Below are positions 9,250-17,835 of a DNA stretch of 64,000 nucleotides, piece by piece (within the stretch, counting starts at the first letter, position 1; each line of letters begins with the position of its first letter). The notes beneath the pieces are model-generated. The model was not told the origin of the DNA. It did no database searches and saw only the letters and a program-made list of their open reading frames with translations. Source of the DNA: UBA4285 sp050944355 (GTDB lineage: Bacteria > Bacillota > Clostridia > Lachnospirales > Lachnospiraceae); the NCBI GenBank assembly GCA_050944355.1, contig JBMNQX010000005.1, positions 1 through 64,000 of the forward strand, read 5' to 3'. Both the position numbers and the translations under genes were made by a program.

Positions 9250-10512
9250 TCAACAGGTCACTCGTACTTTTTTCTTTTCCATACTTCCGATATGGTGTGC
9301 CGCCAGAAAGCTCACCGCGCAGGACGAGGCGGACATGGCAAGCCACAGCTGGTACACAGCCGTCCATCCGAACGTTTCCGCCAGGTACCCGGTTATCCAG
9401 ACCGTCCCGGACGCTCCGAAATACGTGACGGCATTCAACACCCCCGAGAGGGCGGCCGCCCCGCCGTTTCGCCCGGCTCTGACCGGCAGCACATTCACAA
9501 ACAGTGTATTGACGCCGAGCATCGCCGATGAAATTCCGGAAAGAAGCACCAGCGACACAGCGAGACTGCTCTGCGAAGCCGGTATCAGCAGCGCCACACA
9601 CATCGCAGCGGCTGTGAACAGCACGGCCGCCGTCTTCACTTCATTCTTAAAAACACGTACATTCAGCCAGCCGGCCGCGTATCCGCCGAGCAGACTGACA
9701 ATGGGCAGAATGCCGGACAGAACGGCCGAGAGCGACGCCCCGGTTCCAAAGCTGCCCTGCAGAATCGTCGGCACCCAGTTCGTCACGCCGTCTTTGAGTC
9801 CGCCGTGAAATGCTGCCGGCACCAGAATCCAGAAAATGCCTGCCTCAAACAGCAGCGGCACGATTCCACTGCTTTCAGCGCTCCCGGATTTCGGCTCCGC
9901 TTCTGTCCGCTGCTGCACGCCATTCCCGACGAGCGGCGCGGTGCCAGTCCACCAGATCAGAGCCATCACAAGCAGAATCACCCCGCTGCCGGTGAACGCC
10001 AGGCGCCAGTCTGTAAACGCGAGGAAAAAAGCGCACAACAGATATGAAAGGAGAATTCCGACCGGCGTGCTCGAGTTGATGTTCACGCAGGCGCGGCTCT
10101 GCTGTTCAAGCGGCATGCACTCCGCGAACAGTCTCACGATCGGCGGCCAGAGCATGCTCTGAAACGCTCCATTTGCCGTCCACACAAAAAGCATCGCCTG
10201 TCCCGGGACAAATCCCATGGCGATATTGCAGACGCCGGAAAGCGTGAGCCCGATGCCAATCGCGCGGTACGGCGAAATTTTCTGGCAGAGCATTCCGCCC
10301 GCGGCCTGTCCGACGGCATACGTGAGAAAATATCCCATGGATATTGTTCCCGCAAGCCCGAGCGTTATGACGCCGTCATCCGCCATCTCCGCCATCAGCG
10401 TCGAATAGTTGTACCGGCCGATGTAGGCGGCCGTATAGGCAGCGAAGCAGAGAATAAAGAGACGTCTCCCCTGCCGCTCTGTCGTCAGTCTTTTATAAAT
10501 CGTTCCTCTCAT
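9250..10512 (-). CDS. MFS transporter, OPA-like branch
   Basis: This 420-residue integral membrane protein has about twelve hydrophobic segments and the look of a major facilitator. The N-terminal AAYIGRYNYS segment and the NGAFQSMLWPPIVRLFAE stretch resemble the organophosphate:phosphate antiporter branch (GlpT/UhpT type), not the sugar symporters. It sits between GH88 and GH112 genes, so it may carry a disaccharide or sugar phosphate of the glycan pathway. The substrate is not deducible. The start codon directly follows the stop of GH88, suggesting translational coupling. Confidence 0.78.
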   Translation of the reverse strand: MRGTIYKRLTTERQGRRLFILCFAAYTAAYIGRYNYSTLMAEMADDGVITLGLAGTISMGYFLTYAVGQAAGGMLCQKISPYRAIGIGLTLSGVCNIAMGFVPGQAMLFVWTANGAFQSMLWPPIVRLFAECMPLEQQSRACVNINSSTPVGILLSYLLCAFFLAFTDWRLAFTGSGVILLVMALIWWTGTAPLVGNGVQQRTEAEPKSGSAESSGIVPLLFEAGIFWILVPAAFHGGLKDGVTNWVPTILQGSFGTGASLSAVLSGILPIVSLLGGYAAGWLNVRVFKNEVKTAAVLFTAAAMCVALLIPASQSSLAVSLVLLSGISSAMLGVNTLFVNVLPVRAGRNGGAAALSGVLNAVTYFGASGTVWITGYLAETFGWTAVYQLWLAMSASSCAVSFLAAHHIGSMEKKKVRVTC

Positions 10513-10513
10513 T

Positions 10514-11650
10514 TCACCAGTACGGCCGCCACTTCGCCGTGCGCCGCATCAGTGCCTCCATGTAAAAGTAGTCGCCCCACAGACAGCTCTCGTCTACTCC
10601 GTAGTCTTTCACGCTGTTGTAAGGGCTCGAGTTGCAGTAAACACTGTGAAGAAGCAGTCCGCCGCCTTCTCTTTCCGGCGCCGCGCACTTGTCTGCCAGC
10701 GCAAAAAGTATCCGGTCAGCCTGCTCCTGCCAATACGTTCTTTCCTCTTCAGACAGTCCCGGGAGCGCCTCATATATGCCGCATACAGCGATGGCCGCGG
10801 CCGATGAGTCGCGCGGCTCTCTGCCGTCCGTGAAAATCAGATCCCAGTACGGAATGTGATCCTCCGGAAGCCGCCGGATGAAAAATGCGGCTGTCTTCCG
10901 AAACAGATCCAGATATTTGTCATTTCCCGTAAAACGACTTGCCAGTGCCATCCCGAGCACACCCCAGGCCTGTCCGCGCGCCCAGGCGCTGTCGGCGCTG
11001 TAGCCCTGCGCCGTCTCCGCCCGAAGAGCCTCACCGGTATCCGGATCCATGAAGCAGGTGTGGCAAGTCGACCCGTCATCGCGAAACAAAACAGCCGCCG
11101 CCGTTTCCGTGTGTCTTTCCGCCACCCTCGCATACTTCAGATCGCCGGTGACCTCAGACGCCCACCACAGAAGCGGAACATTTAGCAGGCAGTCGATGAT
11201 GAGCCGATACTCATGCGGATCGTCCATCCGCCCCCATGCCTGTATAAAACCGCCTTTTTCCTGAAAGCGGCGCATCAGCAGATCCGCGGCGGCCAGAGCC
11301 GAATCGCGGGCCTGCTGATCGCCTGTCAGGCGGTATGCCGCCACACAGGAGGGTACGAATAAAAATCCGAGATCGTGATGATCCAGGTTTTCTTTTACAA
11401 TCAGGCGGTGATGAAAATCCTCCGCCTCCCGCAGTCCGGCTTCGCGGAAATACGGATCGCCCGTCGCTTCATACGAAAGCCAGACCTGTCCGGTAAAAAG
11501 CCCCGGCGTCCAGTCGGTATTGATGTCTTTCGGGTAGACTCCGCCTTCCGTACAGGGGCGCGGAAACGCATCCCCGAAAAATGGAATATTTCTGCGGACC
11601 TGTCCGGCCGCCTCCAGCAGTTTTTCTCTGAAATATTCTGTGTCGGTCAT
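10514..11650 (-). CDS. GH88 unsaturated glucuronyl hydrolase
   Basis: This cytoplasmic 378-residue alpha/alpha-barrel hydrolase removes the 4,5-unsaturated uronic acid from disaccharides made by PL8-type lyases, leaving GalNAc or GlcNAc. The two family Asp residues are visible: D93 in HHDLGF and D153 in RLIIDCLLN, matching the catalytic pair of Bacillus UGL. Trp- and Gly-rich segments such as NTDWTPGLFTGQVWLSYE and SAWARGQAWGVLGMA are typical of GH88. Its ATG overlaps the stop of the PHP-domain gene (TCATGA). The pairing with PL8 in the same operon strongly supports a glycosaminoglycan pathway. Confidence 0.93.
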   Translation of the reverse strand: MTDTEYFREKLLEAAGQVRRNIPFFGDAFPRPCTEGGVYPKDINTDWTPGLFTGQVWLSYEATGDPYFREAGLREAEDFHHRLIVKENLDHHDLGFLFVPSCVAAYRLTGDQQARDSALAAADLLMRRFQEKGGFIQAWGRMDDPHEYRLIIDCLLNVPLLWWASEVTGDLKYARVAERHTETAAAVLFRDDGSTCHTCFMDPDTGEALRAETAQGYSADSAWARGQAWGVLGMALASRFTGNDKYLDLFRKTAAFFIRRLPEDHIPYWDLIFTDGREPRDSSAAAIAVCGIYEALPGLSEEERTYWQEQADRILFALADKCAAPEREGGGLLLHSVYCNSSPYNSVKDYGVDESCLWGDYFYMEALMRRTAKWRPYW

Positions 11651-12627
11651 GACTCGTTTCCTGTCAGGCTGTCGATAAAATACGCATTTGTCCAGGCATG
11701 ACGGCCGCAGGCGTCGCGGCAGTCGGCCCGGATGTATCCTTCATCCCCTGTCAGCGGAAACGACGCTTCTGTCAGACCGTTTGTGCCGGCCGGCGCCAGT
11801 TTCATGAGACAGCGCCGCCCTTTCGTGACGATATAAATCTTCTCGACCGGGCTGCAGGTGATTGTCAGAGTGTTGTCTTTAATGTAGAACTCGTGAATTT
11901 CGGGGCCGGCTGACGCGTAAAAATTCCCGTCTTTGAGCGCCCCGATGACATGCGCGTAATCGAGAACCGGCATTTTCAGCATGGTCCAGCCTCCGAATGA
12001 ATCGTTCATCGGATCGCCCGGTTCATACGAGTCGTGGTTGTCGTCTGTCGCGACGCAGAACAGTTTCTTTCCGCTGCGCAGCATCTCGTCGTAACTCTGC
12101 GGCGCCCCGCCGTACATTCCGTCCAGTTCGCAGCCGTAGTTGAAGATCTCCATGGCAAAGCAGCCTTCCAGATCCTTGTAGTCGTCATAGCACTGCAGGG
12201 ACCAGTAGGGATGGTTGTAGCAGCACAGAAATCCCCTGTCATTCATTTCGCGGATAAACGCGTTCAGCGCCGGCATGTCGCCGTATCTCTGCGGCGGCTG
12301 CAGCGCGGTGAACGCCTCTCTTTTCTCCGGCTCTGTGTCATAAAAGTTCAGGTGATAGGTGCGCACCCGCTGGAATCCTCCGACTGCCGGGAACGGCTCG
12401 TTCAGATCGGCCTCGTACGCCGCGACCGGCACGAATGTCTCGTCCGTCAGCTGCGAATGCCATTCATAGTGGCGGTGATCCGTGAACGCCACGACAGAAT
12501 ATCCGCGCTGCTGATATTCTTTCTTCACCTGCTCCGGTGTCCATTTTCCATCGGAGCGGACGGTGTGACAGTGCAGATTTGCCTTGTAGAACGCGCCGTC
12601 TTCCGGCAGCAGATTGACTGTTTTCAT
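11647..12627 (-). CDS. PHP-domain metal-dependent phosphoesterase-like protein
   Basis: The 326-residue protein has PHP hallmarks: the HCH metal-binding pair in ANLHCHTVRSDG, the FTDHRHYEW segment, a later CCYNHPYWS with a conserved His, and ATDDNHD near residue 215. PHP proteins hydrolyse phosphoesters with a bound metal cluster. The chosen ATG (12627) has a GAGGGAAAAGG site; an in-frame start 33 codons earlier would add a basic, poorly conserved stretch overlapping the permease gene end. It lies between the permeases and GH88, so it may act on a phosphorylated sugar or an imported phosphorylated or sulfated glycan. The function is an inference from domain and context only. Confidence 0.75.
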   Translation of the reverse strand: MKTVNLLPEDGAFYKANLHCHTVRSDGKWTPEQVKKEYQQRGYSVVAFTDHRHYEWHSQLTDETFVPVAAYEADLNEPFPAVGGFQRVRTYHLNFYDTEPEKREAFTALQPPQRYGDMPALNAFIREMNDRGFLCCYNHPYWSLQCYDDYKDLEGCFAMEIFNYGCELDGMYGGAPQSYDEMLRSGKKLFCVATDDNHDSYEPGDPMNDSFGGWTMLKMPVLDYAHVIGALKDGNFYASAGPEIHEFYIKDNTLTITCSPVEKIYIVTKGRRCLMKLAPAGTNGLTEASFPLTGDEGYIRADCRDACGRHAWTNAYFIDSLTGNES

Positions 12628-12688
12628 TTCCTTTTCCCTCGGTTTAAGCCGCGCGGAGCGCCTTTTCTTCGGCACTCCCGGGCATTTG

Positions 12689-13525
12689 TCATCCTTTGAC
12701 GGCTCCGGCCGTAATGCCTTCAACAAAGTATTTCTGGCAGAGCAGGAACACTATGATAATCGGAACCAGAACCAGTGTCGATCCGGCCATCTGGGCGCCG
12801 TAGTCCTGCACCTGTCCGGAAGCGAACAGTTTGATTCCGACAGAGATCATCTGGCGGTTGATATCCGAGATGTACAGATACGGTCCCTGGTAATCATTCC
12901 AGCTCCACACAAAGCTGAAGAGCATCATGGTCGAAACCTGCGGTCCGCACAGCGGAAGCATGATCTGGCTGTAAATGCGCAGATGTCCGCATCCGTCGAT
13001 TTTGGCGGCTTCGCTGAGCGCATCCGGAACCGCGATGAATGCCTGCCGCAGCAGGAACACAAAGTACACATCGACAGCTGCCGGCAGAATCAGAGCCCAC
13101 ATGGTGTTCAGAATGTGCAGCTGCTTGAAGATGATGTAGCGCGGCAGGATCATGATGTCGCTCGGAATCATCAGTCCGGCCAGCAGAACGAGGAATATCG
13201 TGTCGCGGCCCGGAAATTTGATTCTGGCAAAACCATACGCCGTGATCGTGATGATGAAAAATTTCAGGATCAGCGTCAGAATGGTCATCACAATCGTATT
13301 GCCGTACCAGAGGAAGAAATTGTAATACTCATTGTTGAACAGAGTTGCGTAGTTGGTCAGTGTCGCTGTTTTCGGAATCAGCTGCAGCGGTGTCGAGAGT
13401 ACGTCCCCGCTCGGCTTGAACGATGCGGAAATCATGAAAATGAACGGATAAATGCAGCACAGACCGAGGAACAGCATGATGATGGTCAGGATCCATTTCC
13501 GTACCAGTTTTTTTCTAGCGCGCAT
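12689..13525 (-). CDS. Carbohydrate ABC importer permease (MalG type)
   Basis: This 278-residue inner-membrane protein with six predicted helices carries the permease EAA loop (EAAKIDGCGHLRIYSQIMLP) that contacts the ATPase. The N-terminal basic RARKKLVRKW followed by a helix and ISASFKP is typical of the CUT1 MalG-like subunit. It is encoded directly after its MalF-like partner and binding protein. No ATPase gene is present, so a shared MsmX-like ATPase encoded elsewhere is expected. The likely substrate is an oligosaccharide from PL8 action. Confidence 0.9.
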   Translation of the reverse strand: MRARKKLVRKWILTIIMLFLGLCCIYPFIFMISASFKPSGDVLSTPLQLIPKTATLTNYATLFNNEYYNFFLWYGNTIVMTILTLILKFFIITITAYGFARIKFPGRDTIFLVLLAGLMIPSDIMILPRYIIFKQLHILNTMWALILPAAVDVYFVFLLRQAFIAVPDALSEAAKIDGCGHLRIYSQIMLPLCGPQVSTMMLFSFVWSWNDYQGPYLYISDINRQMISVGIKLFASGQVQDYGAQMAGSTLVLVPIIIVFLLCQKYFVEGITAGAVKG

Positions 13526-13536
13526 GAGAATCTCCT

Positions 13537-14457
13537 TTATTCATTCGAGAATTTCTTCTGTCCGCGCCACTGAACTGCCGTGATGGCCATGACGATGGCG
13601 AAGACAACCAGGGCCTGCGCAGACGCGTAGCTGGTCTGGTACTTGACGAAGGCCGTATTGACGATGTTGATGGACATTACTGTCGTAGCCTGTCCCGGGC
13701 CGCCGTCGGTGAGAGAAGAAATAACCGTGAAGTTCTGCAGACTTGTGATAATCGAGCTGATCAGCAGGAAGAATGTCGTCGGGCCGACAGCCGGCAGAAT
13801 GATATTTTTCACCTGCTGCCACTTGCTGGCGCCGTCCACTTCAGCCGCCTCGATCATCGATTTGTCGACTGCCTGCAGAGCGCCCAGATACGTCAGGAAG
13901 TTCAGACCGATGCCCTTCCATACAGAAATCAGCACAACGGTAGGAAGCGCCCATTTCTGGCTCAGCAGAGGCAGAACCGGATCATCGCTCCCGAAGAATA
14001 CCTGGAGCAGATAGAACGGTCCTTTCGGTCCGAGCAGCAGCTGGAACACGACGGCTACCGCCACCATGTTTGAAATATAAGGCAGGAAGAACATCGAGCG
14101 GATGCCTTTTGCCCAGAACACGCCTTTGTTTAACAGATACGCGAGCAGAAAACTCAAAACCATGATGACCGGCACATAAATCAGCGTATAGATCGCCGAC
14201 CGGCCGAGCGCTGCCAGATCCGCTTTGGTGGTAAAAAACCGGACAAAATTGTCGAATCCGACAAAGTGCAGCTGCTCAATTTTGGAAATGAATGTGACAT
14301 CGGTAAATGAAAGAATAAATGCGAATACAAACGGAATGCCCGTGAAAATCGTAAACGCGATCAGATACGGGGTGATAAACATGTACCCCTGAAAGGTTTC
14401 AGAATGCCAGAACGGCGCTTTGTTTTTGCGCTTCTTTTGTCTGCCGGACTTACTCAT
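13537..14457 (-). CDS. Carbohydrate ABC importer permease (MalF/UgpA type)
   Basis: This 306-residue membrane protein has about six helices and the EAA loop EAAEVDGASKWQQVKNIILP. The basic N terminus (SKSGRQKKRKNK) and FTGIPFVFAFILSFTD region match the UgpA/LacF side of CUT1 importers. It pairs with the downstream MalG-type subunit 11 nt away. An intra-operon terminator-like hairpin lies just before its ribosome binding site, so it is probably expressed less than the binding protein. Confidence 0.9.
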   Translation of the reverse strand: MSKSGRQKKRKNKAPFWHSETFQGYMFITPYLIAFTIFTGIPFVFAFILSFTDVTFISKIEQLHFVGFDNFVRFFTTKADLAALGRSAIYTLIYVPVIMVLSFLLAYLLNKGVFWAKGIRSMFFLPYISNMVAVAVVFQLLLGPKGPFYLLQVFFGSDDPVLPLLSQKWALPTVVLISVWKGIGLNFLTYLGALQAVDKSMIEAAEVDGASKWQQVKNIILPAVGPTTFFLLISSIITSLQNFTVISSLTDGGPGQATTVMSINIVNTAFVKYQTSYASAQALVVFAIVMAITAVQWRGQKKFSNE

Positions 14458-14478
14458 AAATTGCTTCTCCTTTTTGAA

Positions 14479-14508
14479 AAAGCCGCCGCTTTTATTAGCG
14501 GCGGCTTT
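14479..14508 (-). terminator. Intra-operon attenuating hairpin after the binding-protein gene
   Basis: A 12-bp stem (AAAGCCGCCGCT with AGCGGCGGCTTT, loop AATAAA) ends in TTTTTC on the minus strand and sits between the binding-protein stop and the ribosome binding site of the first permease. Partial termination or 3'-end protection here would give excess binding protein over permeases, a common arrangement in such operons. Confidence 0.75.
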
Positions 14509-14545
14509 CGCTCAGTCTGATGACGTTTTAAGTTGTCTCAGTTTA

Positions 14546-15988
14546 TTACTGTACTTCCGCGATTGCTTCGTTTGCGCGGTTCAGGATATTGGTCATTGTG
14601 GTCTCAAGATCCTGCTGTCCCATGCCGTAAAGCGGAGCCTCGCTGGTCCAGATCTGGCTGATTGTCGTATCGGCCGGTCCTACAACCTTCTCAGAGAGCA
14701 TCTTGCGGTCCGGATCAAACCATGCGTCGCGGAATGCCTCAGAAGTGATGCCGTCTGTATCTGCATAGGTCGGAACCAGGTTCTCTTCGATGTAAGTGTC
14801 AATCTCTTCATCTGTCAGATCAATGCGGGCCGGAACACGTCCATAGCCAAGGGTGTACTGATTCTCAGCGATGCACTTCAGCGCCTCAAATGCGGCTTCC
14901 TTGTTCTTGGAAGTTACCGGGATTGCATAGCAGCCGGTTACAGTCATTGTGGACGGTTCCTGGCCTTCCGGATACGGCATCGGAAGGATTGTGCATTCCC
15001 AGTCACGCGGATATTTGTCAGTGTTCGGAAGCATCGAAGCAGCCCAGCCGCCGCACACGAACATACCGAACTGTGCCTTGTCGTAGCTGCCGTCTTCATT
15101 GGCTACGCCTGTGGATACGAAACCGTTCCACGGATATACGCCTGCCTTATAGGAAGTGATGTCCGGCTGAATCTTCAGATCGTTGCCGAGGCTGTAGAAC
15201 CACTTTACGCTCTCGGTGAAACGCTCGTCGTCATAATTGGATGTTCCGTCTTCCTTGTAGTGCTCTGCGCCGTTCTGAATTGCGTACATATAGTTGTAGC
15301 AGTCATAGTCGAGCATAAAGGAGCCCCAGATATCTTTGTCAGCCTGTGTGAGCTGCTGTGCTGTCTCGATGTACTTCTCCCATGTCCATCCGTCGGCCGT
15401 CGGGATTTCAACGCCGGCATCTTCGAACACCTTTTTGTTGATGAAGGTGCACCAGATATCGTTGAATGCCGGAAGTCCGTATGTCTTGCCGTCGGAATAA
15501 ACCGGAAGGCTGTCGCCGAAGACTTTCTTCATGTCATATCCGTCGGCGGATGCCAGTTCATCAATCGGCTCCAGAACACCGGCGTCATAGAACACCTTGA
15601 GCTGTGCGGTCGTGCCATAGATCAGATCCAGTTCATCGCCTGCCTGCAGGCTGACAAGTCTCTTGTCGACTTCGCCGGTGTCCGCCTTCGGGATGATGGT
15701 GAATTCGATGTTGATGCCGGTCTTGTCCTTGACCATCTGGACGATATCCTGCATCTCAGCGCCGGCTGCTTCTGTGTCGGTCGCAGCGTAGTGAAGCGTG
15801 ACGCCTTCATACGGCTTGTCAGATGAAGACGAAGCTGCTGTCGTGCTGCCCGAAGCGCTGGAGGACGCCGCTGTTGTCGTTGTGCTTCCAGCGGCGGTTG
15901 TTGTTGTTCCTGACTGGCCGCTCCCACATCCGGCCAGAGTTGACGCGGCAATCACTGCCGTCATTGTCAATGCAAGTGCTCTTTTCAT
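14546..15988 (-). CDS. Family 1 sugar-binding lipoprotein of the glycan ABC importer
   Basis: This 480-residue extracytoplasmic solute-binding protein begins with a lipoprotein signal (ALTMTAVIAASTLAGCGS) whose Cys is lipidated, followed by a Ser/Thr/Ala linker to about residue 60. The body (KPYEGVTLHYAA onward; NIEFTIIPKADTGEVDKRL; DLIYGTTAQLKVFYDAGVLEPID; FNDIWCTFINKKVFEDAGVEIP) is typical of the UgpB/MalE-like family. The ATG at 15988 is preferred because GGGGAG lies 6 nt upstream; an upstream in-frame ATG lacks a good site. It is the first gene of the eight-gene glycan operon, and is likely to deliver unsaturated glycosaminoglycan oligosaccharides. Confidence 0.9.
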   Translation of the reverse strand: MKRALALTMTAVIAASTLAGCGSGQSGTTTTAAGSTTTTAASSSASGSTTAASSSSDKPYEGVTLHYAATDTEAAGAEMQDIVQMVKDKTGINIEFTIIPKADTGEVDKRLVSLQAGDELDLIYGTTAQLKVFYDAGVLEPIDELASADGYDMKKVFGDSLPVYSDGKTYGLPAFNDIWCTFINKKVFEDAGVEIPTADGWTWEKYIETAQQLTQADKDIWGSFMLDYDCYNYMYAIQNGAEHYKEDGTSNYDDERFTESVKWFYSLGNDLKIQPDITSYKAGVYPWNGFVSTGVANEDGSYDKAQFGMFVCGGWAASMLPNTDKYPRDWECTILPMPYPEGQEPSTMTVTGCYAIPVTSKNKEAAFEALKCIAENQYTLGYGRVPARIDLTDEEIDTYIEENLVPTYADTDGITSEAFRDAWFDPDRKMLSEKVVGPADTTISQIWTSEAPLYGMGQQDLETTMTNILNRANEAIAEVQ

Positions 15989-16070
15989 GAAATACTCCCC
16001 TGTCATACATAATTCCTATTTTTGATCCGGCCCGGTGTGCACGTCCGCGCCGGAATCTTTAACTGTCCTC

Positions 16071-16099
16071 ATTGTATCCGGATGCATCATTGGTGAAAA
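16071..16099 (-). promoter_or_regulatory. Candidate sigma-A promoter of the glycan operon
   Basis: Minus-strand -35 TTTTCA (16094-16099), a 17-nt spacer and -10 TACAAT (16071-16076) lie about 80 nt upstream of the binding-protein start. Two direct copies of ATTGACTG, 28 bp apart (16133-16140 and 16161-16168), lie just upstream and could bind an activator. The 16007-16353 gap holds only these and the metK terminator. Confidence 0.45.
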
Positions 16100-16294
16100 T
16101 AGACGAGATTTTATCTTTATCCGCATTTTTTGCAGTCAATGTGCACGAACTGCGCAGAAACAGTCAATTTAGACGCACTTGCTGTTTTGCTGACCCAGCC
16201 GGACAAGTCCCCGGAGTATGCTTCAGAAATCACCGTGAGCCAGCCAGAACTTGTCATTTCAGGGATTCACCACTCACCCATTGCATTGACAGAC

Positions 16295-16332
16295 AAAAAG
16301 GCCGCCGCGCGGGATCATCCCGCGCGGCGGCC
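16295..16332 (-). terminator. metK terminator
   Basis: A 15-bp perfect stem (GGCCGCCGCGCGGGA with its complement, loop TGA) is followed by TTTTTGTC on the minus strand, shortly after the metK stop codon. Confidence 0.92.
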
Positions 16333-16353
16333 TGCCACTGATTATATAAAGTA

Positions 16354-17559
16354 TTACAGATACTTCTTGAGCTCGTCAGCCTTGTCGAGTCTCTCCCACG
16401 GAAGATCTACATCGGTGCGGCCGAAGTGACCGTAAGCAGCCGTTGCCTTGTAGATCGGGCGGCGAAGGTCGAGCATCTTGATGATGCCGGCCGGACGGAG
16501 ATCGAAGTTCTTGCGGACGATCTCGGTCAGCTTCTCATCGGAAAGCCTGCCGGTGCCGTTGGTGTTGATGGAAATAGAGGTCGGCTCTGCCACGCCGATA
16601 GCGTAAGAGAGCTGAATCTCGCACTGCTCAGCGAGGCCGGCAGCGACGATGTTCTTGGCCACATAGCGAGCCGCATAAGCCGCAGAGCGGTCAACCTTCG
16701 TGCAGTCCTTGCCGGAGAATGCGCCGCCGCCGTGACGGGCATAGCCGCCGTAGGTGTCGACGATGATCTTGCGGCCTGTGAGGCCGGCGTCGCCGTGCGG
16801 GCCGCCGATTACGAAACGGCCTGTCGGATTTACGAAGAACTTTGTCTTGTCGTCGATCAGTTCCTTCGGCAGAACCGGATCAAATACATACTTGCGGATG
16901 TCCTTGTGGATCTGCTCCTGGGATACATCCGGGTCATGCTGTGTGGAAATAACGACAGCCTCGAGGCGGCACGGTTTGCCGTTCTCGTCGTACTCAACCG
17001 ATACCTGGGACTTGCCGTCCGGACGGAGGTATTTGAGAGTGCCGTCCTTGCGGACCTTGGTCAGCTGACGGCAGAGCTTGTGCGCCAGGCTGATCGGATA
17101 CGGCATGTACTCCGGTGTCTCGTTTGTGGCATAGCCGAACATCATGCCCTGGTCGCCGGCGCCGATCTGTCCGATCTCTTCGTCGGTCATGTTCTTCTCG
17201 AGGGCGCGGAGGTCAGCCTTTGTCTCCAGAGAATTGTCAACGCCCATCGCGATATCCGGGGACTGCTGATCGATGGCAACGAATACAGCGCAGGTGTTGC
17301 CGTCGAACCCGACGTCAGAGCTCGTGTAGCCGATCTCGTTGATTGTCTGACGGGCAACTGCCTGATAGTCAACTTTCGCCTTTGTCGTGATTTCACCTGT
17401 GATCAGGACGAAACCGGTGCAGCACGCAGTCTCGCAGGCCACACGGCTCATCGGATCCTGCGCCATGCAGGCGTCCAGAATCGCGTCAGAAATCGCATCG
17501 CAGACTTTGTCAGGATGTCCTTCTGTTACGGACTCGGAAGTAAAAAGTCTCTTCTCCAT
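16354..17559 (-). CDS. metK: S-adenosylmethionine synthetase (methionine adenosyltransferase)
   Basis: This 401-residue cytoplasmic enzyme makes S-adenosylmethionine from methionine and ATP. The family signatures GAGDQGMMFGYA and GGGAFSGKDCTKVDRSAAYAARY are intact, as is the N-terminal FTSESVTEGHPDKVCD that binds ATP and metal. Length is normal. It is a monocistronic unit with its own promoter, an S-box leader upstream and a strong terminator downstream. The long leader indicates feedback control by S-adenosylmethionine. Confidence 0.98.
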   Translation of the reverse strand: MEKRLFTSESVTEGHPDKVCDAISDAILDACMAQDPMSRVACETACCTGFVLITGEITTKAKVDYQAVARQTINEIGYTSSDVGFDGNTCAVFVAIDQQSPDIAMGVDNSLETKADLRALEKNMTDEEIGQIGAGDQGMMFGYATNETPEYMPYPISLAHKLCRQLTKVRKDGTLKYLRPDGKSQVSVEYDENGKPCRLEAVVISTQHDPDVSQEQIHKDIRKYVFDPVLPKELIDDKTKFFVNPTGRFVIGGPHGDAGLTGRKIIVDTYGGYARHGGGAFSGKDCTKVDRSAAYAARYVAKNIVAAGLAEQCEIQLSYAIGVAEPTSISINTNGTGRLSDEKLTEIVRKNFDLRPAGIIKMLDLRRPIYKATAAYGHFGRTDVDLPWERLDKADELKKYL

Positions 17560-17650
17560 AATCTGTTTCCTACTCCTTCACATTAAGCTTGATCTTGTCC
17601 GCCTGTTTTCAAGATAGATATAGAAAAGGCCTTTCCGGAATGACGACCAG

Positions 17651-17679
17651 AAAGGACCCAAATCAGGTGATTTGCGTCC
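17651..17679 (-). terminator. Expression-platform terminator of the metK leader
   Basis: Directly after the S-box aptamer the minus strand forms GGAC-CAAATCA / TGATTTG-GTCC followed by TTT. It is the expected terminator that forms when S-adenosylmethionine stabilises the aptamer. The T-run is short, so either weak termination or help from the next hairpin (around 17620-17640) is possible. Confidence 0.6.
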
Positions 17680-17680
17680 T

Positions 17681-17805
17681 CTTATTGCTCGAACCATCTT
17701 GTTAAACGGTTGTTCGCTCAGGTTTGGCACCTTCGCGTCCTGAAAGATGCTGGCGCGGGTTGCCGGGCTTCACAGATCCTATGTATCTCCACCACTCGAA
17801 ATAAG
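17681..17805 (-). promoter_or_regulatory. SAM-I (S-box) riboswitch
   Basis: The transcript carries the S-box consensus: P1 strand CTTATT pairing with AATAAG at the other end, GTGGTGGAGATAC in the P2 region, TGTGAAGCCCGGCAACC, and GGTGCCAAACCTGAGCGAACAACCG in two nearby blocks. It binds S-adenosylmethionine and turns metK off when the cofactor is abundant. It lies between a clear promoter and metK. Confidence 0.95.
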
Positions 17806-17835
17806 GGACAAAACCTTATGCAATTTACGAATCGA

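Noticed and set aside
12628..12726. Longer N terminus for the PHP protein
   Set aside because: The added 33 residues are basic and overlap the permease stop, and the internal ATG has the better ribosome binding site.
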